Below, one piece after another: positions 32,325 to 45,967 of a DNA stretch of 64,000 bases. Both the position numbers and the translations under genes were made by a program. Below the pieces are notes generated by a model. It searched no databases. It was not told where the DNA came from and was given only the letters and a program-made list of their open reading frames with translations. Source of the DNA: Pythium myriotylum (taxonomy: Eukaryota; Oomycota; Peronosporomycetes; Pythiales; Pythiaceae); NCBI GenBank assembly GCA_023091665.1, contig JALJCQ010000015.1:1612001-1676000 (forward strand). The letters run 5' to 3'. The stretch's first letter is position 1; each line of letters opens with the position of its first letter.

Positions 32325-33100
32325 TCCTTGACACGCGAGTGGCACTCCGCGGCCCAATGACCGATCTTGCCGCAGTAGTTGCACGTGCCAGTCTTCTTGA
32401 CTGCACGGCCCTTGGGCTTCGCGTCACTTGTCATGAACGCTTGGCCAAGCGTGGCTCCGTCGCCACCTTGCTCCTTGCGCTTCATGTCTTCATGGAGCAG
32501 CCGAGACGTCACGAGTTCCCACGTGAGCGCGTCGACACGCGACTCCAACGCCGTGATGAGGAACTGGTACGACTCGCTGAGACTGCCGAGAAGCGTGATC
32601 ACCAAGTCGTCTTCGCTGACCGGAGCGCCGACTGCGTCGAGTTGCTCGGCCAGGGTCTTGAGCTTGTTGATGTGCGTGAGCACATCGTCACCTTCTTCCA
32701 TCATGGTCGTGAAGAAACGACGACGAAGAAAGAGCTTGTTGGCAAGGCTCTTCTTCTCGAAGTGTTCTTCCAGTCTTGACCATGCATCTTGCGCACCACT
32801 CGCCGACCGAACCAGCGGGAGCTGCGAGTCTTCCATCGCGAGACAGATCATCGCGAGCGCCTTGCGAGACTTCTTCTTGAAGAGGGCTCGGTCCGCGTCG
32901 GTCTGGCACTGCTCGAGTTTGACCTCTCCACAGACAACTTCCCAGACGTCGCGTTCTTCGAGCACCATCTGCATCTTGAACTTCCATGTGTGGAAGTTGG
33001 TTCCGTCGAACTTGTTGATGCGGGCTGGGGTGGTCGAATCCATGGCGAAGGCTGGGGAGGCGAAGTCGGTGGAGGCAGAGTCGGCTGGGCTTGGGCTCAT
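30350..33100 (-). pseudogene. copia internal fragment e1-2489: Gag-PR-IN without RT/RNH
   Basis: Starts at the PBS ATG and keeps Gag, zinc knuckle, protease and the complete integrase core (DD35E), then ends in the acidic linker at DYAPGSK. The frame runs on through LTR 4 in a non-coding frame for about 85 residues to 30350. RT, RNase H and PPT are absent. The Asn-Gly repeat is longer here than in copy 1, with an extra SGGN block. If expressed it would give a Gag-PR-IN protein with a meaningless tail. Confidence 0.88.
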
Positions 33101-33104
33101 AACC

Positions 33105-33463
33105 TGTTGGAAGGTCGCTTGGTTGGTGGGATGCAAAATGCAAAGTGAATTGATCGGGACTTAGTTCGCTACTGCTACCTCTAAGCCGTCTGTGTGTGTC
33201 CTACGCTACCATAATCAAATGTATGTCCTACCTATCGTAAACATATGCAAACATAAACTGACTTCGTGGATACTTCAACGAAGTCGATGGGTGGCACTGG
33301 ATTCAAACCAGAACCAGACGGAGAATCTTCCACATGTCGAATCTTCCACATGTCGAATCTTCCACGGAGAATCTTCTGCAGGAGAATCTTCTACAGCCGA
33401 GCTTCAACTGCCGAGCTTCAACTGGAATGATGACGCTGGGTTCGAGGCGCATCATCTTCAACA
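33105..33463 (-). repeat. copia LTR 5 (359 bp, two 16-bp units)
   Basis: Lacks one 16-bp CTTCCACATGTCGAAT unit compared with LTRs 1-4, so it has five GAAGATTC sites. PBS on the left, PPT on the right. Confidence 0.95.
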
Positions 33464-36400
33464 CTCCCCCTCGACTCGACTGCGTCTTGGACACCGAGCT
33501 TGGTGCGGAGCACGTCGAACTGGACAGTGGGGATCGGCTTGGTCATGATGTCGGCAAGCATGTCTTGGGTCGGGCAATACTGGAGAGACACTTGACCGTC
33601 CTCGACCTTCTCACGAACGAAGTGGTAGCGAATGTCGATGTGCTTGGTGCGCTTGTGGAACTCGGGGTTCTTGGCCAACGCGATGGCCCCTTGGTTGTCT
33701 TCGTACACCGTGAGCGCTTGGTTGCTTGCAACTTCGCCGAGTTCGCACAGGAACGCCTTGAGCCACACGGCTTCTTGGATCGCTTCCGATAGAGCCATGT
33801 ACTCTGCTTCGGTCGAGGAGAGGGCGACAGTTCGCTGCTTCTTGCTGCGCCAGCTGATGCATCCGCCGTTGAGCATGAACACGTAGCCGCTGGTGCTTCG
33901 ACGTGACTCGATGTCGCCAGCCCAGTCGGCGTCGGAGTAGCCGACCAGTCTTCCGTCGTTCGATGCCGAGAACTGCAGGCCGTAGGTCGGAGTCGCTTGC
34001 AGATACCGGAGCACACGCTTGAGAGCTTGCCAATGTGTTGGACACGGGTCCGCGGCGAACTGGCTGAGTGTGCCGACTGCCGCTGCGAGGTCTGGTCGAG
34101 TGCCGACCATGAGGTACATGAGTGCGCCGACTGCACTTCGGTACGGCACGTTCTTCATGGTGTCTTCGTGCTTGCAACCACCTTCGCACATGGCCTTGGT
34201 CAGCTTGAGTCCGGGGTCTTGAGGGGTCCTCACTGGTTTGCAGTCTTGCATGCCGAACTTGGTCAGGATCGACTGCAAGAACTTGGTCTGCCGCATGGTC
34301 ACGTCGCCGGACTTGGGGTCTTGATCAACTTCCATGCCGAGGCAGTACTTGAGTTCGCCGAGGTCGGACATCTCGAAGCGTTCGCTGAGTGCACGCTTGG
34401 TCGCCGTGAGCAACTCGAGGCTGTTGCAGGCGAGGATGAGGTCGTCGACGTAGATCACCACGAAGATCATCGCTGAGCCGCTCCGCTTGACGTACACGCA
34501 GTGGTCCATCTCGCACTTGGTGAAGCCGACCTTGCGCATGAAGGCGTCGATGGTCTGGTTCCACATGCGTGGCGACTGCTTGAGACCGTAGAGCGAGCGC
34601 TTGAGCTTGCACACGTAGTCGGGGTGGCGCTGGTCGACGAAGCCTTCGGGCTGCTTCATGTAGATTTCTTCGTCGAGGTTGCCGTTCAGGAACGCCGTCT
34701 TGACATCCATCTGATGGATCATGAGCTTGTGTCGAGCGGCGATGCTGAGGATGGTGCGGATCGACGTGAACTTGGCGACGGGTGCGAATGTCTCTTCGAA
34801 GTCGATGCCGTACTTCTGCAGGAACCCCTTGGCAACGAGTCGAGCCTTGTACCGCTCGACGAGTCCTTCGGCGGTTTCCTTGACCTTGAACACCCACTTG
34901 CTGGTGATGGCCTTGCGTCCGGCTGGCAAAGGGACTAGGTCCCAGGTCTCGTTCTTCTTGAGCGACTCGAGCTCGGAGTCGCAGGCTTCCTTCCAGTTGC
35001 TGGCGTCGTCGGATTCCATCGCCGACTTGAACGATGTCGGCAACTCTCCCCCTGAATTCACGACGAGAGCAAACTCTTCGAGATCGTAATCTTGATCTTC
35101 TCCCCCTTGTTCTTGCACGTCTTCGCCTTCTTCGTCTTCATCTTCTACGCCTTCCTCTTCGATCGACGTGAGCAGTGCAGACAGATCTTCGAGCGATGTC
35201 CTTGGACCTTGCGTGGGTGGTGGAGCCGCACCACTTGTGCGACCAACACGTCCGTAGCGCTTCTCAACTGGCGGTTCAGCCAGGTTCTCGAGCGAGTGCG
35301 TGCGAGAGTGGCGCTTGGACCCTGGTGCGTAGTCGACATTCGGCTGCTGGGCCGATGCTGGTGCTGCTGGACGCTGCGACCGCTGGCCCTGTTGCCACTC
35401 CGGTCGCTCGTAGCTGCGCTGACTTGGTGCTGGTGAGGCTGGCTGCTCACCCATGTCTTCATCATCTTGATTGTCGGTTGCTTCATCTTGATCCTCATCA
35501 TCTTCATCGTCGCGGAACTCGACGGACTTGCTCCAGGGTTCTTCGCGCTTGCCATCGTCGAATGTGTCTTCCATGAACTGCGCGTCTCGACTGATGACGA
35601 TCCGGCCGGTTGCGATTTCTTCAAACCGATACGCCTTCTCGTGGTCCGAGTAGCCGAGGAACCGACACAAGATGGCTCGGGCGTCGAACTTCGACCGCTT
35701 CTCCTTGGGCACGTGGACGTACGCATGGCAGCCGAACACCTTGAAGTTGGCGAGCAAGGGCTTCTTCCCGTACCATTCTTCGTACGGCGACTTGTACAAG
35801 TCTTGAGCGCGGGTCGGAAGTCGGTTGCGAACTTCGACTGCGGTCATGACGGCTTCGCCCCAGTACTCGTCGGACAAGTTGGCATGGTGGAGCTTGCAAC
35901 GACCACACTCACCGATGGTTCGGTTCATGCGCTCCGCCACACCGTTCAACTGAGGCGTGTATGGCGGCGTGACGTCGTGCTCGATGCCACGCTTGCGACA
36001 GAACTTGGCAAGTTTGGCCGACTGGTACTCGCCGCCGCCGTCGGTCCGAAGCACCTTGACTCGACGACCGGTTTGGTTCTCGGCCCAGTTGACGAACTCG
36101 ACGAACTTGTCGTAGACTTCGTCCTTGGACCGCATGAGGTACAACTTGCACAGTCGAGACTTGTCGTCGGTGAAGGTGGCAAAGTACTTCATGCCGCCGA
36201 AAGTCGGAGTCTTCATGGGGCCGGCCACATCGCTGTACACGACGTCAAGCAGATTCGCAGACCGCTTGGTCGTGCCCGACTGGAACTTGACGCGAGTCAG
36301 CTTGCCGAGTGCACAGCCTTCACAGACCTCCCACTCTTGCACAGACCCAATGTCGAGTCCGTCGGCGAGGTCCTTCTTGACGATGGCTTCAAGTCCGCTG

Positions 36401-37803
36401 AAGCCGATGTGACCGAGTCGGAGGTGCCACAGGTACGACTTGGACATGGCGCGACCTCGTCTTGTACTGGCGGCGTGGGCTGCTTCAGTCGATACTGGAG
36501 ACATGTTGAGCTTGAACAGACCCTTGCCGATTCGAGTGCCGATGGTCCGCTTGGCGCCCTTGAGAACGACGAAGCAACCGTCCTTGTCGAACGTCACGGG
36601 AGCAACGTCCTCCGTGAATCTTCCGACCGAGAACAGGTTGCGGCTGAGCTTGGGGATATGCCACACGTTGGTGAGCAAACCCTTCTTGACACCGCTTGGA
36701 GTCTTCATCGACATGAGAATGTCTCCCACGCCAACCGCTTGGACCGTGCCATCATCGGTCAGATGCACGTCGACTGGGTCAATCTTCTTGTAGTTCATCA
36801 TGAACTGCTTGGTTCGCGACATGTGCTGAGTCGCACCCGAGTCGACCAACCACGCCGTGGATTGACTCGACTTGCCTTGGGTCTTCCCGACCGAGAACAG
36901 GTACTCGCCGGGGTCTTCATCTCGCGCAAGGTTCGCTCGCTGGAACCGTTGCCGAGGGTTGCCGTTTCCGTTGCCGTTGCCGTTGCCGCCGGAGTTGCCG
37001 CCGGAGTTGCCGTTGCCGTTGCCGTTGTCCTTGACACGCGAGTGGCACTCCGCGGCCCAATGACCGATCTTGCCGCAGTAGTTGCACGTGCCAGTCTTCT
37101 TGACTGCACGGCCCTTGGGCTTCGCGTCACTTGTCATGAACGCTTGGCCAAGCGTGGCTCCGTCGCCACCTTGCTCCTTGCGCTTCATGTCTTCATGGAG
37201 CAGCCGAGACGTCACGAGTTCCCACGTGAGCGCGTCGACACGCGACTCCAACGCCGTGATGAGGAACTGGTACGACTCGCTGAGACTACCGAGAAGCGTG
37301 ATCACCAAGTCGTCTTCGCTGACCGGAGCGCCGACTGCGTCGAGTTGCTCGGCCAGGGTCTTGAGCTTGTTGATGTGCGTGAGCACATCGTCACCTTCTT
37401 CCATCATGGTCGTGAAGAAACGACGACGAAGAAAGAGCTTGTTGGCAAGGCTCTTCTTCTCGAAGTGTTCTTCCAGTCTTGACCATGCATCTTGCGCACC
37501 ACTCGCCGACCGAACCAGCGGGAGCTGCGAGTCTTCCATCGCGAGACAGATCATCGCGAGCGCCTTGCGAGACTTCTTCTTGAAGAGGGCTCGGTCCGCG
37601 TCGGTCTGGCACTGCTCGAGTTTGACCTCTCCACAGACAACTTCCCAGACGTCGCGTTCTTCGAGCACCATCTGCATCTTGAACTTCCATGTGTGGAAGT
37701 TGGTTCCGTCGAACTTGTTGATGCGAGCTGGGGTGGTCGAATCCATGGCGAAGGCTGGGGAGGCGAAGTCGGTGGAGGCAGAGTCGGCTGGGCTTGGGCT
37801 CAT
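33418..37803 (-). CDS. copia polyprotein, complete copy 2 (1461 aa)
   Basis: Uninterrupted frame with every domain and catalytic residue of the 19691-24070 copy: zinc knuckle, DSGAT, DD35E, YVDD and the RNase H acidic triad. Differences visible include a shortened Asn-Gly repeat with two SGGN blocks, Thr for Ala in the VHLTDDG stretch, Met in PMKTP, Lys for Glu in NWKEACD, and Ser for Cys in QVSLQYC. The flanking LTRs differ in repeat number (359 bp at its 3' side, 375 bp at its 5' side), so they are not the pair made at insertion. PBS at 37796-37807 and PPT at 33464 are present. Confidence 0.92.
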   Translation of the reverse strand: MSPSPADSASTDFASPAFAMDSTTPARINKFDGTNFHTWKFKMQMVLEERDVWEVVCGEVKLEQCQTDADRALFKKKSRKALAMICLAMEDSQLPLVRSASGAQDAWSRLEEHFEKKSLANKLFLRRRFFTTMMEEGDDVLTHINKLKTLAEQLDAVGAPVSEDDLVITLLGSLSESYQFLITALESRVDALTWELVTSRLLHEDMKRKEQGGDGATLGQAFMTSDAKPKGRAVKKTGTCNYCGKIGHWAAECHSRVKDNGNGNGNSGGNSGGNGNGNGNGNPRQRFQRANLARDEDPGEYLFSVGKTQGKSSQSTAWLVDSGATQHMSRTKQFMMNYKKIDPVDVHLTDDGTVQAVGVGDILMSMKTPSGVKKGLLTNVWHIPKLSRNLFSVGRFTEDVAPVTFDKDGCFVVLKGAKRTIGTRIGKGLFKLNMSPVSTEAAHAASTRRGRAMSKSYLWHLRLGHIGFSGLEAIVKKDLADGLDIGSVQEWEVCEGCALGKLTRVKFQSGTTKRSANLLDVVYSDVAGPMKTPTFGGMKYFATFTDDKSRLCKLYLMRSKDEVYDKFVEFVNWAENQTGRRVKVLRTDGGGEYQSAKLAKFCRKRGIEHDVTPPYTPQLNGVAERMNRTIGECGRCKLHHANLSDEYWGEAVMTAVEVRNRLPTRAQDLYKSPYEEWYGKKPLLANFKVFGCHAYVHVPKEKRSKFDARAILCRFLGYSDHEKAYRFEEIATGRIVISRDAQFMEDTFDDGKREEPWSKSVEFRDDEDDEDQDEATDNQDDEDMGEQPASPAPSQRSYERPEWQQGQRSQRPAAPASAQQPNVDYAPGSKRHSRTHSLENLAEPPVEKRYGRVGRTSGAAPPPTQGPRTSLEDLSALLTSIEEEGVEDEDEEGEDVQEQGGEDQDYDLEEFALVVNSGGELPTSFKSAMESDDASNWKEACDSELESLKKNETWDLVPLPAGRKAITSKWVFKVKETAEGLVERYKARLVAKGFLQKYGIDFEETFAPVAKFTSIRTILSIAARHKLMIHQMDVKTAFLNGNLDEEIYMKQPEGFVDQRHPDYVCKLKRSLYGLKQSPRMWNQTIDAFMRKVGFTKCEMDHCVYVKRSGSAMIFVVIYVDDLILACNSLELLTATKRALSERFEMSDLGELKYCLGMEVDQDPKSGDVTMRQTKFLQSILTKFGMQDCKPVRTPQDPGLKLTKAMCEGGCKHEDTMKNVPYRSAVGALMYLMVGTRPDLAAAVGTLSQFAADPCPTHWQALKRVLRYLQATPTYGLQFSASNDGRLVGYSDADWAGDIESRRSTSGYVFMLNGGCISWRSKKQRTVALSSTEAEYMALSEAIQEAVWLKAFLCELGEVASNQALTVYEDNQGAIALAKNPEFHKRTKHIDIRYHFVREKVEDGQVSLQYCPTQDMLADIMTKPIPTVQFDVLRTKLGVQDAVESRGSVEDDAPRTQRHHSS

Positions 37804-37807
37804 AACC

Positions 37808-38182
37808 TGTTGGAAGGTCGCTTGGTTGGTGGGATGCAAAATGCAAAGTGAATTGATCGGGACTTAGTTCGCTACTGCTACCTCTAAGCCGTCTGTGTGT
37901 GTCCTACGCTACCATAATCAAATGTATGTCCTACCTATCGTAAACATATGCAAACATAAACTGACTTCGTGGATACTTCAACGAAGTCGATGGGTGGCAC
38001 TGGATTCAAACCAGAACCAGACGGAGAATCTTCCACATGTCGAATCTTCCACATGTCGAATCTTCCACATGTCGAATCTTCCACGGAGAATCTTCTGCAG
38101 GAGAATCTTCTACAGCCGAGCTTCAACTGCCGAGCTTCAACTGGAATGATGACGCTGGGTTCGAGGCGCATCATCTTCAACA
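37808..38182 (-). repeat. copia LTR 6 (375 bp)
   Basis: Three 16-bp units; PBS on the left, PPT on the right. It is shared by two complete copies. Confidence 0.95.
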
Positions 38183-41100
38183 CTCCCCCTCGACTCGACT
38201 GCGTCTTGGACACCGAGCTTGGTGCGGAGCACGTCGAACTGGACAGTGGGGATCGGCTTGGTCATGATGTCGGCAAGCATGTCTTGGGTCGGGCAATACT
38301 GGAGAGACACTTGACCGTCCTCGACCTTCTCACGAACGAAGTGGTAGCGAATGTCGATGTGCTTGGTGCGCTTGTGGAACTCGGGGTTCTTGGCCAACGC
38401 GATGGCCCCTTGGTTGTCTTCGTACACCGTGAGCGCTTGGTTGCTTGCAACTTCGCCGAGTTCGCACAGGAACGCCTTGAGCCACACGGCTTCTTGGATC
38501 GCTTCCGATAGAGCCATGTACTCTGCTTCGGTCGAGGAGAGGGCGACAGTTCGCTGCTTCTTGCTGCGCCAGCTGATGCATCCGCCGTTGAGCATGAACA
38601 CGTAGCCGCTGGTGCTTCGACGTGACTCGATGTCGCCAGCCCAGTCGGCGTCGGAGTAGCCGACCAGTCTTCCGTCGTTCGATGCCGAGAACTGCAGGCC
38701 GTAGGTCGGAGTCGCTTGCAGATACCGGAGCACACGCTTGAGAGCTTGCCAATGTGTTGGACACGGGTCCGCGGCGAACTGGCTGAGTGTGCCGACTGCC
38801 GCTGCGAGGTCTGGTCGAGTGCCGACCATGAGGTACATGAGTGCGCCGACTGCACTTCGGTACGGCACGTTCTTCATGGTGTCTTCGTGCTTGCAACCAC
38901 CTTCGCACATGGCCTTGGTCAGCTTGAGTCCGGGGTCTTGAGGGGTCCTCACTGGTTTGCAGTCTTGCATGCCGAACTTGGTCAGGATCGACTGCAAGAA
39001 CTTGGTCTGCCGCATGGTCACGTCGCCGGACTTGGGGTCTTGATCAACTTCCATGCCGAGGCAGTACTTGAGTTCGCCGAGGTCGGACATCTCGAAGCGT
39101 TCGCTGAGTGCACGCTTGGTCGCCGTGAGCAACTCGAGGCTGTTGCAGGCGAGGATGAGGTCGTCGACGTAGATCACCACGAAGATCATCGCTGAGCCGC
39201 TCCGCTTGACGTACACGCAGTGGTCCATCTCGCACTTGGTGAAGCCGACCTTGCGCATGAAGGCGTCGATGGTCTGGTTCCACATGCGTGGCGACTGCTT
39301 GAGACCGTAGAGCGAGCGCTTGAGCTTGCACACGTAGTCGGGGTGGCGCTGGTCGACGAAGCCTTCGGGCTGCTTCATGTAGATTTCTTCGTCGAGGTTG
39401 CCGTTCAGGAACGCCGTCTTGACATCCATCTGATGGATCATGAGCTTGTGTCGAGCGGCGATGCTGAGGATGGTGCGGATCGACGTGAACTTGGCGACGG
39501 GTGCGAATGTCTCTTCGAAGTCGATGCCGTACTTCTGCAGGAACCCCTTGGCAACGAGTCGAGCCTTGTACCGCTCGACGAGTCCTTCGGCGGTTTCCTT
39601 GACCTTGAACACCCACTTGCTGGTGATGGCCTTGCGTCCGGCTGGCAAAGGGACTAGGTCCCAGGTCTCGTTCTTCTTGAGCGACTCGAGCTCGGAGTCG
39701 CAGGCTTCCTTCCAGTTGCTGGCGTCGTCGGATTCCATCGCCGACTTGAACGATGTCGGCAACTCTCCCCCTGAATTCACGACGAGAGCAAACTCTTCGA
39801 GATCGTAATCTTGATCTTCTCCCCCTTGTTCTTGCACGTCTTCGCCTTCTTCGTCTTCATCTTCTACGCCTTCCTCTTCGATCGACGTGAGCAGTGCAGA
39901 CAGATCTTCGAGCGATGTCCTTGGACCTTGCGTGGGTGGTGGAGCCGCACCACTTGTGCGACCAACACGTCCGTAGCGCTTCTCAACTGGCGGTTCAGCC
40001 AGGTTCTCGAGCGAGTGCGTGCGAGAGTGGCGCTTGGACCCTGGTGCGTAGTCGACATTCGGCTGCTGGGCCGATGCTGGTGCTGCTGGACGCTGCGACC
40101 GCTGGCCCTGTTGCCACTCCGGTCGCTCGTAGCTGCGCTGACTTGGTGCTGGTGAGGCTGGCTGCTCACCCATGTCTTCATCATCTTGATTGTCGGTTGC
40201 TTCATCTTGATCCTCATCATCTTCATCGTCGCGGAACTCGACGGACTTGCTCCAGGGTTCTTCGCGCTTGCCATCGTCGAATGTGTCTTCCATGAACTGC
40301 GCGTCTCGACTGATGACGATCCGGCCGGTTGCGATTTCTTCAAACCGATACGCCTTCTCGTGGTCCGAGTAGCCGAGGAACCGACACAAGATGGCTCGGG
40401 CGTCGAACTTCGACCGCTTCTCCTTGGGCACGTGGACGTACGCATGGCAGCCGAACACCTTGAAGTTGGCGAGCAAGGGCTTCTTCCCGTACCATTCTTC
40501 GTACGGCGACTTGTACAAGTCTTGAGCGCGGGTCGGAAGTCGGTTGCGAACTTCGACTGCGGTCATGACGGCTTCGCCCCAGTACTCGTCGGACAAGTTG
40601 GCATGGTGGAGCTTGCAACGACCACACTCACCGATGGTTCGGTTCATGCGCTCCGCCACACCGTTCAACTGAGGCGTGTATGGCGGCGTGACGTCGTGCT
40701 CGATGCCACGCTTGCGACAGAACTTGGCAAGTTTGGCCGACTGGTACTCGCCGCCGCCGTCGGTCCGAAGCACCTTGACTCGACGACCGGTTTGGTTCTC
40801 GGCCCAGTTGACGAACTCGACGAACTTGTCGTAGACTTCGTCCTTGGACCGCATCAGGTACAACTTGCACAGTCGAGACTTGTCGTCGGTGAAGGTGGCA
40901 AAGTACTTCATGCCGCCGAAAGTCGGAGTCTTCATGGGGCCGGCCACATCGCTGTACACGACGTCAAGCAGATTCGCAGACCGCTTGGTCGTGCCCGACT
41001 GGAACTTGACGCGAGTCAGCTTGCCGAGTGCACAGCCTTCACAGACCTCCCACTCTTGCACAGACCCGATATCGAGTCCGTCGGCGAGGTCCTTCTTGAC

Positions 41101-42528
41101 GATGGCTTCGAGACCGCTGAAGCCGATGTGACCGAGTCGGAGGTGCCACAGGTACGACTTGGACATGGCGCGACCTCGTCTTGTACTGACGGCGTGGGCT
41201 GCTTCAGTCGATACTGGAGACATGTTGAGCTTGAACAGACCCTTGCCGATTCGAGTGCCGATGGTCCGCTTGGCGCCCTTGAGAACGACGAAGCAACCGT
41301 CCTTGTCGAACGTCACGGGAGCAACGTCCTCCGTGAATCTTCCGACCGAGAACAGGTTGCGGCTGAGCTTGGGGATATGCCACACGTTGGTGAGCAAACC
41401 CTTCTTGACACCGCTTGGAGTCTTCATCGACATGAGAATGTCTCCCACGCCAACCGCTTGGACCGTGCCATCATCGGTCAGATGCACGTCGACTGGGTCA
41501 ATCTTCTTGTAGTTCATCATGAACTGCTTGGTTCGCGACATGTGCTGAGTCGCACCCGAGTCGACCAACCACGCCGTGGATTGACTCGACTTGCCTTGGG
41601 TCTTCCCGACCGAGAACAGGTACTCGCCGGGGTCTTCATCTCGCGCAAGGTTCGCTCGCTGGAACCGTTGCCGAGGGTTGCCGTTTCCGTTGCCGTTGCC
41701 GTTGCCGCCGGAGTTGCCGCCGGAGTTGCCGTTGCCGTTGCCGTTGCCGTTGTCCTTGACACGCGAGTGGCACTCCGCGGCCCAATGACCGATCTTGCCG
41801 CAGTAGTTGCACGTGCCAGTCTTCTTGACTGCACGGCCCTTGGGCTTCGCGTCACTTGTCATGAACGCTTGGCCAAGCGTGGCTCCGTCGCCACCTTGCT
41901 CCTTGCGCTTCATGTCTTCATGGAGCAGCCGAGACGTCACGAGTTCCCACGTGAGCGCGTCGACACGCGACTCCAACGCCGTGATGAGGAACTGGTACGA
42001 CTCGCTGAGACTGCCGAGAAGCGTGATCACCAAGTCGTCTTCGCTGACCGGAGCGCCGACTGCGTCGAGTTGCTCGGCCAGGGTCTTGAGCTTGTTGATG
42101 TGCGTGAGCACATCGTCACCTTCTTCCATCATGGTCGTGAAGAAACGACGACGAAGAAAGAGCTTGTTGGCAAGGCTCTTCTTCTCGAAGTGTTCTTCCA
42201 GTCTTGACCATGCATCTTGCGCACCACTCGCCGACCGAACCAGCGGGAGCTGCGAGTCTTCCATCGCGAGACAGATCATCGCGAGCGCCTTGCGAGACTT
42301 CTTCTTGAAGAGGGCTCGGTCCGCGTCGGTCTGGCACTGCTCGAGTTTGACCTCTCCACAGACAACTTCCCAGACGTCGCGTTCTTCGAGCACCATCTGC
42401 ATCTTGAACTTCCATGTGTGGAAGTTGGTTCCGTCGAACTTGTTGATGCGAGCTGGGGTGGTCGAATCCATGGCGAAGGCTGGGGAGGCGAAGTCGGTGG
42501 AGGCAGAGTCGGCTGGGCTTGGGCTCAT
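38137..42528 (-). CDS. copia polyprotein, complete copy 3 (1463 aa)
   Basis: Uninterrupted frame with all motifs as in the 19691-24070 copy. The Asn-Gly linker is one GN longer than in the 33418-37803 copy. It shares with that copy the VHLTDDG, NWKEACD and QVSLQYC variants, so these two neighbours are each other's closest relatives by eye, as expected from tandem duplication. PBS at 42521-42532, PPT at 38183. LTRs are 375 bp (3' side) and 358 bp (5' side), again unequal. Confidence 0.92.
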   Translation of the reverse strand: MSPSPADSASTDFASPAFAMDSTTPARINKFDGTNFHTWKFKMQMVLEERDVWEVVCGEVKLEQCQTDADRALFKKKSRKALAMICLAMEDSQLPLVRSASGAQDAWSRLEEHFEKKSLANKLFLRRRFFTTMMEEGDDVLTHINKLKTLAEQLDAVGAPVSEDDLVITLLGSLSESYQFLITALESRVDALTWELVTSRLLHEDMKRKEQGGDGATLGQAFMTSDAKPKGRAVKKTGTCNYCGKIGHWAAECHSRVKDNGNGNGNGNSGGNSGGNGNGNGNGNPRQRFQRANLARDEDPGEYLFSVGKTQGKSSQSTAWLVDSGATQHMSRTKQFMMNYKKIDPVDVHLTDDGTVQAVGVGDILMSMKTPSGVKKGLLTNVWHIPKLSRNLFSVGRFTEDVAPVTFDKDGCFVVLKGAKRTIGTRIGKGLFKLNMSPVSTEAAHAVSTRRGRAMSKSYLWHLRLGHIGFSGLEAIVKKDLADGLDIGSVQEWEVCEGCALGKLTRVKFQSGTTKRSANLLDVVYSDVAGPMKTPTFGGMKYFATFTDDKSRLCKLYLMRSKDEVYDKFVEFVNWAENQTGRRVKVLRTDGGGEYQSAKLAKFCRKRGIEHDVTPPYTPQLNGVAERMNRTIGECGRCKLHHANLSDEYWGEAVMTAVEVRNRLPTRAQDLYKSPYEEWYGKKPLLANFKVFGCHAYVHVPKEKRSKFDARAILCRFLGYSDHEKAYRFEEIATGRIVISRDAQFMEDTFDDGKREEPWSKSVEFRDDEDDEDQDEATDNQDDEDMGEQPASPAPSQRSYERPEWQQGQRSQRPAAPASAQQPNVDYAPGSKRHSRTHSLENLAEPPVEKRYGRVGRTSGAAPPPTQGPRTSLEDLSALLTSIEEEGVEDEDEEGEDVQEQGGEDQDYDLEEFALVVNSGGELPTSFKSAMESDDASNWKEACDSELESLKKNETWDLVPLPAGRKAITSKWVFKVKETAEGLVERYKARLVAKGFLQKYGIDFEETFAPVAKFTSIRTILSIAARHKLMIHQMDVKTAFLNGNLDEEIYMKQPEGFVDQRHPDYVCKLKRSLYGLKQSPRMWNQTIDAFMRKVGFTKCEMDHCVYVKRSGSAMIFVVIYVDDLILACNSLELLTATKRALSERFEMSDLGELKYCLGMEVDQDPKSGDVTMRQTKFLQSILTKFGMQDCKPVRTPQDPGLKLTKAMCEGGCKHEDTMKNVPYRSAVGALMYLMVGTRPDLAAAVGTLSQFAADPCPTHWQALKRVLRYLQATPTYGLQFSASNDGRLVGYSDADWAGDIESRRSTSGYVFMLNGGCISWRSKKQRTVALSSTEAEYMALSEAIQEAVWLKAFLCELGEVASNQALTVYEDNQGAIALAKNPEFHKRTKHIDIRYHFVREKVEDGQVSLQYCPTQDMLADIMTKPIPTVQFDVLRTKLGVQDAVESRGSVEDDAPRTQRHHSS

Positions 42529-42532
42529 AACC

Positions 42533-42890
42533 TGTTGGAAGGTCGCTTGGTTGGTGGGATGCAAAATGCAAAGTGAATTGATCGGGACTTAGTTCGCTAC
42601 TGCTACCTCTAAGCCGTCTGTGTGTGTCCTACGCTACCATAATCAAATGTATGTCCTACCTATCGTAAACATATGCAAACATAAACTGACTTCGTGGATA
42701 CTTCAACGAAGTCGATGGGTGGCACTGGATTCAAACCAGAACAGACGGAGAATCTTCCACATGTCGAATCTTCCACATGTCGAATCTTCCACGGAGAATC
42801 TTCTGCAGGAGAATCTTCTACAGCCGAGCTTCAACTGCCGAGCTTCAACTGGAATGATGACGCTGGGTTCGAGGCGCATCATCTTCAACA
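42533..42890 (-). repeat. copia LTR 7 (358 bp)
   Basis: Two 16-bp units and one base fewer (CCAGAACAGACGG). Right neighbour is an inverted internal fragment starting at e3703. Confidence 0.95.
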
Positions 42891-43572
42891 TCGACCAGAC
42901 CTCGCAGCGGCAGTCGGCACACTCAGCCAGTTCGCCGCGGACCCGTGTCCAACACATTGGCAAGCTCTCAAGCGTGTGCTCCGGTATCTGCAAGCGACTC
43001 CGACGTACGGCCTGCAGTTCTCGGCATCGAACGACGGAAGACTGGTCGGCTACTCCGACGCCGACTGGGCTGGCGACATCGAGTCACGTCGAAGCACCAG
43101 CGGCTACGTGTTCATGCTCAACGGCGGATGCATCAGCTGGCGCAGCAAGAAGCAGCGAACTGTCGCCCTCTCCTCGACCGAAGCAGAGTACATGGCTCTA
43201 TCGGAAGCGATCCAAGAAGCCGTGTGGCTCAAGGCGTTCCTGTGCGAACTCGGCGAAGTTGCAAGTGACCAAGCGCTCACGGTGTACGAAGACAACCAAG
43301 GGGCCATCGCGTTGGCCAAGAACCCCGAGTTCCACAAGCGCACCAAGCACATCGACATTCGCTACCACTTCGTTCGCGAGAAGGTCGAGGACGGTCAAGT
43401 GTGTCTGCAGTATTGCCCGACCCAAGACATGCTTGCCGACATCATGACCAAGCCGATCCCCACTGTCCAGTTCGACGTGCTCCGCACCAAGCTTGGTGTT
43501 CAAGACGCAGTCGAGTCGAGGGGGAGTGTTGAAGATGATGCGCCTCGAACCCAGCGTCATCATTCCAGTTGA
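42891..43572 (+). pseudogene. inverted copia fragment: RT end and RNase H (first inverted-type unit)
   Basis: Plus-strand internal sequence from e3703 to the PPT encodes residues 1234-1459 ([18 protein letters not shown] onward) with the full RNase H triad, and stops inside the plus-oriented LTR 8. Its left edge is fused to the end of minus-oriented LTR 7, so no RT catalytic box or start codon is present. Asp replaces Asn in [14 protein letters not shown]. Confidence 0.88.
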
Positions 43573-43901
43573 AGCTCGGCAGTTGAAGCTCGGCTGTAGA
43601 AGATTCTCCTGCAGAAGATTCTCCGTGGAAGATTCGACATGTGGAAGATTCGACATGTGGAAGATTCGACATGTGGAAGATTCTCCGTCTGGTTCTGGTT
43701 TGAATCCAGTGCCACCCATCGACTTCGTTGAAGTATCCACGAAGTCAGTTTATGTTTGCATATGTTTACGATAGGTAGGACATACATTTGATTATGGTAG
43801 CGTAGGACACACACAGACGGCTTAGAGGTAGCAGTAGCGAACTAAGTCCCGATCAATTCACTTTGCATTTTGCATCCCACCAACCAAGCGACCTTCCAAC
43901 A
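43527..43901 (+). repeat. copia LTR 8 (375 bp), plus orientation
   Basis: Opposite to most LTRs: TGTTGAAGATG to CCTTCCAACA on the plus strand, PPT on its left, inverted internal position e2072 on its right. It has three 16-bp units. Confidence 0.95.
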
Positions 43902-45963
43902 AGCCGAACACCTTGAAGTTGGCGAGCAAGGGCTTCTTCCCGTACCATTCTTCGTACGGCGACTTGTACAAGTCTTGAGCGCGGGTCGGAAGTCGGTTGC
44001 GAACTTCGACTGCAGTCATGACGGCTTCGCCCCAGTACTCGTCGGACAAGTTGGCATGGTGGAGCTTGCAACGACCACACTCACCGATGGTTCGGTTCAT
44101 GCGCTCCGCCACACCGTTCAACTGAGGCGTGTATGGCGGCGTGACGTCGTGCTCGATGCCACGCTTGCGGCAGAACTTGGCAAGTTTGGCCGACTGGTAC
44201 TCGCCGCCGCCGTCGGTTCGAAGCACCTTGACTCGACGACCGGTTTGGTTCTCGGCCCAGTTGACGAACTCGACGAACTTGTCGTAGACTTCGTCCTTGG
44301 ACCGCATCAGGTACAACTTGCACAGTCGAGACTTGTCGTCGGTGAAGGTGGCAAAGTACTTCATGCCGCCGAAAGTCGGAGTCTTCATGGGGCCGGCCAC
44401 ATCGCTGTACACGACGTCAAGCAGATTCGCAGACCGCTTGGTCGTGCCCGACTGGAACTTGACGCGAGTCAGCTTGCCGAGTGCACAGCCTTCACAGACC
44501 TCCCACTCTTGCACAGACCCGATATCGAGTCCGTCGGCGAGGTCCTTCTTGACGATGGCTTCGAGACCGCTGAAGCCGATGTGACCGAGTCGGAGGTGCC
44601 ACAGGTACGACTTGGACATGGCGCGACCTCGTCTTGCACTGGCGGCGTGGGCTGCTTCAGTCGACACTGGAGACATGTTGAGCTTGAACAGACCCTTGCC
44701 GATTCGAGTGCCGATGGTCCGCTTGGCGCCTTTCAGCATGACAAAGCAACCGTCCTTGTCGAACGTCACGGGAGCAACGTCCTCCGTGAATCTTCCGACC
44801 GAGAACAGGTTGCGGCTGAGCTTGGGGATATGCCACACGTTGGTGAGCAAACCCTTCTTGACACCGCTTGGAGTCTTCATCGACATGAGAATGTCTCCCA
44901 CGCCAACCGCTTGGACCGTGCCATCATCGGCCAGATGCACGTCGACTGGGTCAATCTTCTTGTAGTTCATCATGAACTGCTTGGTTCGCGACATGTGCTG
45001 AGTCGCACCCGAGTCGACCAACCACGCCGTGGATTGACTCGACTTGCCTTGGGTCTTCCCGACCGAGAACAGGTACTCGCCGGGGTCTTCATCTCGCGCA
45101 AGGTTGGCTCGCTGGAACCGTTGCCGAGGGTTGCCGTTGCCGTTGCCGTTGCCGCCGGAGTTGCCGTTGCCGTTGCCGTTGCCGTTGTCCTTGACACGCG
45201 AGTGGCACTCCGCGGCCCAATGACCGATCTTGCCGCAGTAGTTGCACGTGCCAGTCTTCTTGACTGCACGGCCCTTGGGCTTCGCGTCACTTGTCATGAA
45301 CGCTTGGCCAAGCGTGGCTCCGTCGCCACCTTGCTCCTTGCGCTTCATGTCTTCATGGAGAAGCCGAGACGTCACGAGTTCCCACGTGAGCGCGTCGACA
45401 CGCGACTCCAACGCCGTGATGAGGAACTGGTACGACTCGCTGAGACTGCCGAGAAGCGTGATCACCAAGTCGTCTTCGCTGACCGGAGCGCCGACTGCGT
45501 CGAGTTGCTCCGCCAGGGTCTTGAGCTTGTTGATGTGCGTGAGCACATCGTCACCTTCTTCCATCATGGTCGTGAAGAAACGACGACGAAGAAAGAGCTT
45601 GTTGGCAAGGCTCTTCTTCTCGAAGTGTTCTTCCAGTCTTGACCATGCATCTTGCGCACCACTCGCCGACCGAACCAGCGGGAGCTGCGAGTCTTCCATC
45701 GCGAGACAGATCATCGCGAGCGCCTTGCGAGACTTCTTCTTGAAGAGGGCTCGGTCCGCGTCGGTCTGGCACTGCTCGAGTTTGACCTCTCCACAGACAA
45801 CTTCCCAGACGTCGCGTTCTTCGAGCACCATCTGCATCTTGAACTTCCATGTGTGGAAGTTGGTTCCGTCGAACTTGTTGATGCGAGCTGGGGTGGTCGA
45901 ATCCATGGCGAAGGCTGGGGAGGCGAAGTCGGTGGAGGCAGAGTCGGCTGGGCTTGGGCTCAT
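43858..45963 (-). pseudogene. copia Gag-PR-IN fragment e1-2072 (first inverted-type unit)
   Basis: Starts at the PBS ATG (PBS 45956-45967) and keeps residues 1-689: Gag, zinc knuckle, protease and the full integrase core including Glu622. It ends at KVFG and then reads [14 protein letters not shown] from the inverted LTR to the stop at 43858. RT and RNase H are missing from this strand. Met for Val in CFVMLKG and Ala-Arg in HAASARR are variants shared with several right-hand copies. Confidence 0.88.
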
Positions 45964-45967
45964 AACC